A stretch of 64,000 nt of DNA from VRUE01 sp035605695 (GTDB lineage Bacteria; Actinomycetota; Thermoleophilia; Solirubrobacterales; 70-9), in the NCBI GenBank assembly GCA_035605695.1, contig DATNGZ010000051.1, positions 47,157 to 111,156 on the forward strand. The letters run 5' to 3'. The notes beneath the pieces were generated by a model. The model was not told the origin of the DNA and did no database searches. It saw only the letters and a program-made list of their open reading frames with translations. A program made the position numbers and the translations under genes. Shown here piece after piece: positions 17,204-24,166 of this stretch. Numbering within the stretch: position 1 is the first letter of the stretch; the number at the start of each line of letters is the position of its first letter.

Positions 17204-17320
17204 GAGCGGGCGGGTGCCCCTCCTGCTTGCTGGGTTTTTCGCCTGGCGCTCTGCGTTACTCGCTGAGTGGTCTGTGCGAAAAACATGACGCCGCTGCGCA
17301 GGAGGGGCACCCGCCCGCTC
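17204..17320. repeat. Family B long hairpin, copy 3
   Basis: Perfect 23-bp arms at 17204-17226 and 17298-17320 contain GAGCGGGCGGGTG and CCCCTCCTGC. A second inner stem pairs GTTTTTCGC (17234-17242) with GCGAAAAAC (17276-17284). It lies between divergently transcribed genes, so it cannot serve as their terminator. Confidence 0.82.
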
Positions 17321-17340
17321 TTTCCTGCTTCCATTCTTGG

Positions 17341-18486
17341 ATGACCGTGCTCGACTTCGGGATCGTCGCCTTCACCCTGGCTCTTGGGCTTTGGGGGTAC
17401 CGGCAGGGCCTGATTGTCGGGACGTTGACGCTGATCGGGTTTGCTCTGGGAGCTTTTGCGGGAAGTCGGATTGCGCCTTTGGTGCTTACCCAAGGAGCGG
17501 AGTCGCCCTATGCGCCGCTTTGCGCCGCTCTGGGGGCGCTTATTGGTGGGGCACTGGTGGCGGTGACTCTGGAGAGCATGGCGCTTGGGTTGCGCTCGCG
17601 GTTGATTCGGGGGACCGGGGTTTTGCACCTGGCCGACGGGGCCGGTGGTGCGGCGCTGGTTGCCTCTGTGGCGCTTGGCGTTGTCTGGGTCTTTGGCGCT
17701 GTTGCCCTGCATGCGCCCGGGACGGCGCAGCTGCGCGCCGATGTGCAGCGCTCGGTGATCCTGCGCAGCCTCAACGAAGTACTGCCGCCCTCGGGGCCGA
17801 TCCTGCATGCGCTTGACCGGGTCGACCCAGCCCCTTCAATCATCGGGCCGGCCACGCCGGTGGCAGCGCCCGATTCGGCGATCGTCTCCGATCCGGATGT
17901 GGTTAGCGCCGGCGGCTCCGTGGTTCGGGTTCTGGGGACCGCCTGTGGCTTGGGTGTCGAGGGCTCGGGCTGGGTCGCCGGTCCGGGGCTGGTGGCCACC
18001 AACGCCCACGTCGTCGCTGGCGAGGACGACACCACCGTGACGAGCCCGGAAGGGGCCTCGCTCGACGCGACCCCGGTCTACTACGACCCCGAAAACGACC
18101 TCGCCCTACTGCACATTGAGGCCGAACTACCGGCACTCACGCTCGCACCCGATCCGACCTCTGGTACCTCAGGGGCGGTACTCGGCTATCCAGAGAATGG
18201 TCCCTACGCCGAGTCCCCTGCCCGTCTGGGCGAGACCCAAGAAACGATCAGCGAGGACTCCTACGGCCGCGGCCCGATCCGCCGCCCAATCACCTCCCTA
18301 CGAGGCAGCGTTCGCAGCGGCAACTCGGGCGGCCCCCTCGTAGACAGCCGGGGCCGAGTCCTGGGCACCGTTTTCGCTGCAACCACAGCCGGCGCCCCGG
18401 GCGGTTTCGCGGTCCCCAACGAAGTCATCGAAGCTGCCCTGCGCGAGACGGCTTCCCCGGTAGAAACGGGCCCCTGCACAAGCTGA
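17341..18486 (+). CDS. MarP-like membrane serine protease (CvpA plus trypsin domain)
   Basis: A 381-aa protein. The start is ATG 17341; an in-frame extension upstream would run through the family B hairpin. Residues 1-130 hold four hydrophobic segments of the CvpA type. A periplasmic chymotrypsin-like domain follows with the full triad: His in TNAHVV, Asp in ENDLALL and Ser in GNSGGPL. Two Cys (ACGLG and the C-terminal GPCTS) could form the disulfide known to control MarP, the Mycobacterium protease needed for acid and oxidative stress resistance. The same function is inferred, not shown. Confidence 0.85.
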   Translation: MTVLDFGIVAFTLALGLWGYRQGLIVGTLTLIGFALGAFAGSRIAPLVLTQGAESPYAPLCAALGALIGGALVAVTLESMALGLRSRLIRGTGVLHLADGAGGAALVASVALGVVWVFGAVALHAPGTAQLRADVQRSVILRSLNEVLPPSGPILHALDRVDPAPSIIGPATPVAAPDSAIVSDPDVVSAGGSVVRVLGTACGLGVEGSGWVAGPGLVATNAHVVAGEDDTTVTSPEGASLDATPVYYDPENDLALLHIEAELPALTLAPDPTSGTSGAVLGYPENGPYAESPARLGETQETISEDSYGRGPIRRPITSLRGSVRSGNSGGPLVDSRGRVLGTVFAATTAGAPGGFAVPNEVIEAALRETASPVETGPCTS

Positions 18487-18507
18487 CGCCAGGAGGGCCT
18501 CGCGGAT

Positions 18508-18597
18508 AGGCGGGTGGCGGTTCATGCGGTTGGGGTGGCCGATCAGGTCTGGTCGCTAGAGGAGATCGCCGCGCTGCTGGACCGAGCTAGTAGTTAG
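18508..18597 (+). pseudogene. Possible tail of an IS transposase
   Basis: A short frame reads RRVAVHAVGVADQVWSLEEI followed by AALLD and ends at TAG 18595-18597. The stretch GVADQVWSLEEIAALLD resembles the extreme C-terminus common in several IS transposase/integrase-core families (PAEAAGVxDxVWSLEEL). Nothing of the catalytic core remains in the window and no terminal repeats are seen. The rest of the 312-base gap up to the HxlR gene holds only that gene's promoter region. Confidence 0.3.
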
Positions 18598-18769
18598 CGA
18601 GTCTTGTTGGTCCACACTAGCGGGACTATGGACTCGGTTTTTTCGATCCGCATAGCTGCCCTTTCTCGCGCTTGGTTGCTCAATTATCCTTGAGTATTTA
18701 TTTGACCTTAGCGCCGACGGCTTGCGCAGTCAACGGCTCAAACTGACCCACCACCCGGCCACCCCATCA

Positions 18770-18784
18770 CTTACGTTCAGTAAG
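18770..18784. promoter_or_regulatory. Candidate HxlR operator
   Basis: CTTAC-GTTCA-GTAAG is an inverted repeat 14 bases before the ATG of the HxlR-family gene, where an autoregulatory site would be expected. The surrounding sequence (18690-18798) is less GC-rich than its neighbours. Confidence 0.4.
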
Positions 18785-18798
18785 CTCATTGTTGCTGC

Positions 18799-19143
18799 AT
18801 GGAGGCCGGGTCCCAGACCCAAGATCAAGCCGTTAATGGCGTCTGCCCGCTCTTTCATGCGGCGATCGAGCTGATCGGCAAGCGTTGGACCGGGGCAATC
18901 ATCAGCGCTCTGACCGAGGGCCCGTTGCGCTTCGGAGAGCTAGCTCGGGCTGTGCCAGGTCTCTCCGATCGCTTGCTCTCACAGCGTTTGCGGGAGTTGG
19001 AGGATGAGGGACTGGTCGAGCGTGAGGTTGAAGCCGGCACGCCGGTGCGCGTCACCTATTCGCTGACCGAGAAGGGCGCCGAGCTGCGTCCGGCGATCAG
19101 TGAGTTGAAGCAGTGGGCCAAGCGTTGGCATCAAACCGGCTGA
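18799..19143 (+). CDS. HxlR-family winged-helix transcriptional regulator
   Basis: A 114-aa DNA-binding protein. The family signature starts with CPLFHAAIELIGKRWTGAIISAL, continues with GPLRFGELARAVPGLSDRLLSQRLRELEDEGLVERE (the recognition helix and wing) and ends with LTEKGAELRPAI. Dimers of this family respond to electrophiles, redox signals or metabolites, sometimes through the single Cys near the N-terminus, which is present here. The target may be its own promoter, given the inverted repeat at 18770-18784; no obvious target gene is divergent to it. The downstream xseA gene has its own -10 box. Confidence 0.88.
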   Translation: MEAGSQTQDQAVNGVCPLFHAAIELIGKRWTGAIISALTEGPLRFGELARAVPGLSDRLLSQRLRELEDEGLVEREVEAGTPVRVTYSLTEKGAELRPAISELKQWAKRWHQTG

Positions 19144-19164
19144 TCGCCTGGGTAGCCTCACCGC

Positions 19165-20493
19165 GTGGACGGAGAGGGAACATCGGCAGCTGAGTTGGGG
19201 GCCAAGTCCGGGCCCGATCTGCCAGGCCCCTTCGCCGTCGGCCGCTACGCGCGCAAGCTGCAGGAGGAGATGCGGCGGCGGGCGCGAGTGCTGTTGGTCG
19301 GCGAGGTGACCGGCGTTGGCCGCAGCAAAGTTCAGGCTTACTTCGAGCTGCGCGACGGCGAGGGGGCGCTGCCCTGCGCGATCTGGTTCGATGACCTCGA
19401 GAAGGCGGCGCTGCCCGGTGGCGCTCTCCGCGACGGCGCCGAAGTAGTGATCGCCGGCGGGCCCGACTACTACCCGGGCGGCGGCCAGGCATCGCCGAAC
19501 TTCTCTTTTCGGGCCACGCACGTGCGCCTTGCCGGCGAGGGCGACTTGCTGGCGCGGCTTGAGGCGCTGCGCAAGCAGCTTCAGAAGGAGGGTCTGTTTG
19601 AGCTGCAAAAGCAGCTGGCGCGGCCGTTGCTGCCGAAGACGATCGGGGTCGTCACAGCCGAGTCCGGCGCTGCCCGCCGTGATCTGCTGGCCGGGCTCGA
19701 GCGCCGCGGTTGGCGCGGCACGGTCGTCTGGGCTTTCGCCCCGGTACAGGACCGCCACGCGGCGCCGCGGATCGCGGCGGCGATTCAGGATCTCGCCGCA
19801 CAGCCGCAGGTCGAGGCGATCGTCGTCACTCGCGGCGGCGGCAGTCTCGCCGACCTCTGGGCTTTCTGCGACGAGACGCTCTGCCGCACGGTTGCGATGC
19901 TGCGTGTGCCGGTGATCAGCGCCGTCGGCCACGAGCGCGACTCGACCTTGATCGACGACGTCGCCGCGGTCGCCTGCTCGACGCCGACGCACGCTGCCGA
20001 GGCTGCGGTACGGCTCGACTGCGTTGCGGCCCGCGGCGAGCTCGACCGCGGCGTCGCTTCCTTGCGGCGGGCGGCCGAGGGCGCCGTCAAGGCGCGCACC
20101 CCGCATCTGGTCGCCTTGGCGCGGGGTCCGGCGCGAGCGCTGCGGCGTGAGCGGCTCGGGCTCAACCAGAAGACGCGCGAGATTCGCGCCGCATCCGAAC
20201 GCGGCATCGCCGAGCGGCTCGGCTTCCAGCGCCGGCTCGCCACCGTCGTCCTCGAACGGGCGCGCCAGCGTGCTGCCGGAGCGGAAATGGATAGACGCCG
20301 CGCGGCGCTGCACCGGGCCGAGGTCGCGCTCCGCGCCCACGAACCTGAGCGGACGCTGGAGCGCGGCTATGCGCTGGTTGAGGCGGGAGAGGGCGAGCCG
20401 GTGAGCAGTGTCGCCGAGGCAGTCGCCGCCAAGCGCGTCAAACTGCGCTTCGCCGACGGCAGCGTCGGCGCCAAGATTGAGGAGCCCGATTGA
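19165..20493 (+). CDS. xseA: Exodeoxyribonuclease VII large subunit
   Basis: A 442-aa subunit of the single-strand-specific exonuclease VII. Residues ~20-115 are the OB-fold (RVLLVGEVTGVGRSKVQAYFEL). The catalytic core contains TAESGAARRDLLAGLERR, VTRGGGSLADLWAF and the strongly conserved PVISAVGHERDSTLIDDVA segment. The C-terminal half is a long coiled coil to which the small subunits bind. The start is GTG 19165; TAGCCT at 19153-19158 sits six bases before it, suggesting a leaderless mRNA. The stop overlaps the xseB start by 4 bases. Confidence 0.95.
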   Translation: MDGEGTSAAELGAKSGPDLPGPFAVGRYARKLQEEMRRRARVLLVGEVTGVGRSKVQAYFELRDGEGALPCAIWFDDLEKAALPGGALRDGAEVVIAGGPDYYPGGGQASPNFSFRATHVRLAGEGDLLARLEALRKQLQKEGLFELQKQLARPLLPKTIGVVTAESGAARRDLLAGLERRGWRGTVVWAFAPVQDRHAAPRIAAAIQDLAAQPQVEAIVVTRGGGSLADLWAFCDETLCRTVAMLRVPVISAVGHERDSTLIDDVAAVACSTPTHAAEAAVRLDCVAARGELDRGVASLRRAAEGAVKARTPHLVALARGPARALRRERLGLNQKTREIRAASERGIAERLGFQRRLATVVLERARQRAAGAEMDRRRAALHRAEVALRAHEPERTLERGYALVEAGEGEPVSSVAEAVAAKRVKLRFADGSVGAKIEEPD

Positions 20494-20714
20494 GCGAGAA
20501 ACCCGACAGCTACGAGGCGGCGGTGGAGCGTCTGGAGCAGATCATCGACCGCCTCGACTCAGGTCAGGCCGGTCTGCGCGAGACCCTCGACCTCTGCAGC
20601 GAGGGTCGCGACCTGGTCACCTACTGCAGCGCTGAGCTCGATGCCGTCGGCGAGGGCCTGAAGGAGCTGAAGCTCGACGAGCTGGCAACCAAGCTCGACA
20701 CCAAGGCGGTCTGA
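20490..20714 (+). CDS. xseB: Exodeoxyribonuclease VII small subunit
   Basis: A 74-aa helical-hairpin subunit that binds the coiled coil of XseA. YEAAVERLEQIIDRLDSGQAGLRE, then LDLCSEGRDLV, matches the family closely. TTG 20490 is the start and overlaps the xseA stop (TTGA), so the two are translationally coupled. Its last four codons plus stop lie in a 17-bp inverted repeat shared with the end of the convergent helicase gene. Confidence 0.93.
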   Translation: MSEKPDSYEAAVERLEQIIDRLDSGQAGLRETLDLCSEGRDLVTYCSAELDAVGEGLKELKLDELATKLDTKAV

Positions 20715-20803
20715 CCGGCGCTGGCCGGCGTCCTCGGTCGCTCACGTGCGGAGCACGCTTCGCTCCCTGTGTCCTTTGGCTAGCTTGGTCAGACCGCCTT
20801 GGT
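20700..20803. terminator. Inverted repeat spanning both convergent stop codons
   Basis: ACCAAGGCGGTCTGACC at 20700-20716 is repeated inverted at 20787-20803. Each arm encodes the final residues TKAV and the stop of its gene (xseB on plus, the helicase on minus). The 70-base loop is GC-rich. The stem could stop transcription from both sides, though the loop is long for an intrinsic terminator. Confidence 0.5.
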
Positions 20804-23800
20804 GACTCGGAGGATCTCGGCTTCAAGCATTTTGCGGCTGGCGACGATCTCATTCGCACACCATCTGGCGAGGACCGGCTCCGCGGGACGCTCAAGGAAG
20901 ACGTACGCCAGCTCGACCTCCTCGACTTCCCGCGCCTCGGCGACGGCGAGTGCATAAATCGCCTGTTGGATCTCGTAGCGGCGCGCGAGCTCGGCGACCG
21001 ACGAGCCGTCGACCCTGTCGGTCTTATAGTCGACGATCAGCGGCGGCTTGCCTTCTTCCTCGACCAGCAGGTCGATCGAGCCGCGCAGGACGGTGTTGGC
21101 TACTTCGATCAGCAGCGGCACCTCGGCCCGACTGCTCGCGTCCCGCACTCGTTCGGCAAAGAAGCTGGACTCGAGCCAGGCTTGGAACGGGGCGAGCAGT
21201 GCCTCTTCGGCCAGGCCGGAGTCGGCGCCGACCTCCGCTGACATTGCTATCCGGCGGACCAGCTCCGGGCTTGGCGCTCGCCACGCGTTGGCCTGGCTCC
21301 ACTCGAGCAGCGAGTGGACCGCCCTTCCTCGCACCGCCCCCCCGTCGACCTCGGCACGTTCGTCGCTGCTCTCTTCGCGGAGGGCGCGGTCGCTTTCGAC
21401 CAGCCGTTCTTTGGGACCTTCGCCTTGGGCCGAGATCGCGGTGTAGGAGAGTGGCCGCGTCGTCGCCCTGGGGCCTCTTCGGGCAACCAGGGGTGCGGGC
21501 CCTTCACCGTCGTCTCGTACCTCGTCCGGCTCCTTGCGCACCGCGGTCAAGCTCGTCGCCTGCTCGACCGAGGCTAGGTTCACGCGGACCGCGATCTCGC
21601 TGGGCTCGAATATCGCATCCAGGCCCGGCCGAGTTTCGGGGGCCGCGACGACGACGGTCGAGTCGCGCTCGCGGTCGATCTCGAAGCCGGCGACGATCCG
21701 CTCGATCACGGCCTTGCCGTGACTTTCCCGGGATGGGGAAGTGGGGCTGATCACGCCGCTCAGCAGCAGCCGCTCGCGCGCTCGCGTCGCGCCGACGTGG
21801 AAAAGGCGGAGCTCCTCCTCGGCCTGGCGGCGCTGGGCGTCCTCGCTGAGCTCGCGCTGCGCGTAGAGGTCGATCCCGCGGGCGCCGAGCCGGCGCAGCT
21901 GCATCCCCACGCGCGGCGCCTCCAGCTCGCGGCCAAGGCTGAGCATCGGGGTGCGCGCGGCGGGAAGCAGGCCGCGTGAGAGGTGGGGGATCGCGACCAC
22001 GTCGAACTCGAGCCCCTTGGCGCTGTGGATGGTCATGATCCGCACCCCGTCGTGACCCTCGACCGCGGTTGCCGCCTGTGCGTCGGCGTCGGCATCGGCG
22101 CGGGCGGCGAGGAAGTCGAGCAGGCCGCGCAGGTCGCGGCCCTCGGCGGCCTCGAACTCGGCGGCGAGGCGCATCAGCTTGCGCACGTTGGCGAAGCGGC
22201 TCTCGCCGGCGCGACGCATAAGCACGGCGAGGTCGTAGCCGGTCGCGGTCACCGCAGCGTCGATCAGGCCGGCGAGCGAGAGCGAGGTGGCGCGGCGGCG
22301 CAGTGCGGCGAGTGTCTCCGCGAATCTGCACAGCAGCGAGAGCTCAGTCGCCGGGATCTGCGCGAGTCGCTCGCGATCGGCGCGCTCGTCCTCGCCCAGG
22401 TCCGCCACCTGCTCCACGGTCGGCCAGATGTGGCGGCCCCTGCCTGCCGCGGCGCGCAGCAGCCAGAGCGTGTCGGGGGTCACCCCGCAGGCGGGCGAGG
22501 CGAGCGTCCCCAGCAGCGCCTGGTCGTCGAGCGGGTTGGCGATCGTCGCCAGCAGCGCGCAGACGTCGGCGACCTGCTGCTGTGACCAGTAGCCGCGGCC
22601 GCCGACGACGTAGGGGCGCAGGCCGGCCCGCTCCAGCGAGTCCTCGTGGGCGTCGAGGCGGGTGAAGGCGCGCAGCAGCACGACCATTGCGCCGCGCTCG
22701 ACGCCCTGATCGGCCAGCTCGCGCAGCCGCGCGGCGAGGAAGCGGGCCTCGGCCAGCTGGTTGGCGGGTGTGCGGGCGTCGGTCGCCGGATCCAGCTCGA
22801 TGCCGTCCTCGTCCCAGCTCTCGCGGCCGGTGAGCAGTATCTCCACCGCCGGCCCCTCGCCGGGCGGCTGCGGCTTGCTGGGGGGAGCGCCGACCCGCAG
22901 CGGCGTGTAGCGGTCGAGCAGCCGCTCGCCGATCGCGTTGACGGCACCGATTACCTCGGGGCGGGAGCGGAAGTTGCCGCTGAGAGGGAGGACCTCGCCG
23001 GACGCGCTTGCCTCGATCGCCCCTCGCCGCTCGCGGAAGACGTCGAGGTCGGCGTGCCTGAAGCCGTAGATCGACTGCAGCTCGTCGCCGACGACCATCA
23101 GTTGGGTCCCCGGTCCGCGCAGCGACTCGATCAAGCTCAGTTGCAGGCGGTTGGTGTCCTGGAACTCGTCGACCAAAAGATGACTGAAGCGGACCCGGTA
23201 GGCCGCCCCAGTCTCGGTCCGCTCGAGTAGCCGCGCCGCCAGCAGCTGCAGGTCCTCGAAGTCGATCCCGGCGCGCCTCTGCTTGGCGACGCCGAAGCGC
23301 TCGGAGAACAGCCGCAGTAGCTCGGCGACGTGCCGGTAGGCGCGGCCGCCCTCGCCGGCCTCGGCGACGCGGCTCAGGGCGGCGTCGATCGCGTCTTTGT
23401 AGGCGGCCAGCGGCTTTGCCTTGCTCGCGGTTCGCAGCGAGGCCATCTCGTCGAGGCCGGGGGATCCCTCCGTGCTTTCAAGGAGGTCGAGCGCCCGCTC
23501 GACCAGCTCGTGGTTGGCGCTGCCCGGCTTCAGCTCGCCGATCGTCTCAGCGGCAACCGCCGCGGCCTGCCGCAGCGCCCCCGGCACGTCCGGCTCGGGT
23601 GGCTCGGGCAGCCGCGGCTCGGCCTCACCGCGGCTGCGCAGCTCAGCGTGCACGCCGAGCACGATGCCCCGCAGCCCGCCGATGTCGAATGCGGCGACGG
23701 TGTCTTCGCGCTCCCGGTCGCCTCCCGCCAGGAAGGCTTCGAGCGCGTCGTCAAAGGCCTCGACCGCGGCCCGCTCCGTCTCCGGCGCGTCCAGCACCCG

Positions 23801-24166
23801 GAACCTCGGATCGATGCCGACCGCGACCGGATGGGCGGAGAGCAGTCGGTTGCAGAAGCCGTGGATCGTCATCACCCAGGCGCTGCCGAGCGTCGGCAGC
23901 AGCTCCTGGGCGCGCGCCGACCCCGCTTCAGCGCGACGCTCGATCTCGGCGCGGATCCGCTGGCGCAGCTCCGCCGCCGCCTTGTCGGTGAAGGTGAAGG
24001 CGAGGACGGCACCAGGGGAGATGCCCTGTTCGCAGACCAGCCGGCAGTAGCGATCCACCATTACCCCGGTCTTGCCGGTTCCGGCGCCTGCCTCGACCAT
24101 GACCTCGGACGCGGTCGCCTCGATCGCTGCTCGCTGCTCCTCGGTCGCCCGCCGCTCGCTCATCAC
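20789..24166 (-). CDS. AddA-like UvrD-family helicase-nuclease
   Basis: A 1125-aa SF1A helicase fused to a C-terminal PD-(D/E)XK nuclease. Walker A is EAGAGTGKTGVMVDRY, motif Ia region AFTFTDKAAAELRQRI, Walker B LLVDEFQDTNRLQ, and VMTIHSAKGLEFDVVAIPHL is motif V. The nuclease active site near residue 1050 reads GSIDLLVEEE...LIVDYKTDR with the Asp, Asp and Lys residues. With the upstream gene it should form an AddAB/AdnAB-type complex that resects double-strand breaks. The start is GTG 24166 or ATG 24163; the latter overlaps the partner's stop as ATGA. Confidence 0.88.
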   Translation of the reverse strand: MMSERRATEEQRAAIEATASEVMVEAGAGTGKTGVMVDRYCRLVCEQGISPGAVLAFTFTDKAAAELRQRIRAEIERRAEAGSARAQELLPTLGSAWVMTIHGFCNRLLSAHPVAVGIDPRFRVLDAPETERAAVEAFDDALEAFLAGGDREREDTVAAFDIGGLRGIVLGVHAELRSRGEAEPRLPEPPEPDVPGALRQAAAVAAETIGELKPGSANHELVERALDLLESTEGSPGLDEMASLRTASKAKPLAAYKDAIDAALSRVAEAGEGGRAYRHVAELLRLFSERFGVAKQRRAGIDFEDLQLLAARLLERTETGAAYRVRFSHLLVDEFQDTNRLQLSLIESLRGPGTQLMVVGDELQSIYGFRHADLDVFRERRGAIEASASGEVLPLSGNFRSRPEVIGAVNAIGERLLDRYTPLRVGAPPSKPQPPGEGPAVEILLTGRESWDEDGIELDPATDARTPANQLAEARFLAARLRELADQGVERGAMVVLLRAFTRLDAHEDSLERAGLRPYVVGGRGYWSQQQVADVCALLATIANPLDDQALLGTLASPACGVTPDTLWLLRAAAGRGRHIWPTVEQVADLGEDERADRERLAQIPATELSLLCRFAETLAALRRRATSLSLAGLIDAAVTATGYDLAVLMRRAGESRFANVRKLMRLAAEFEAAEGRDLRGLLDFLAARADADADAQAATAVEGHDGVRIMTIHSAKGLEFDVVAIPHLSRGLLPAARTPMLSLGRELEAPRVGMQLRRLGARGIDLYAQRELSEDAQRRQAEEELRLFHVGATRARERLLLSGVISPTSPSRESHGKAVIERIVAGFEIDRERDSTVVVAAPETRPGLDAIFEPSEIAVRVNLASVEQATSLTAVRKEPDEVRDDGEGPAPLVARRGPRATTRPLSYTAISAQGEGPKERLVESDRALREESSDERAEVDGGAVRGRAVHSLLEWSQANAWRAPSPELVRRIAMSAEVGADSGLAEEALLAPFQAWLESSFFAERVRDASSRAEVPLLIEVANTVLRGSIDLLVEEEGKPPLIVDYKTDRVDGSSVAELARRYEIQQAIYALAVAEAREVEEVELAYVFLERPAEPVLARWCANEIVASRKMLEAEILRVTKAV

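Noticed and set aside
17204..17320. Family B copy 3 as a terminator
   Set aside because: It lies between divergent start codons, so neither neighbour ends there.
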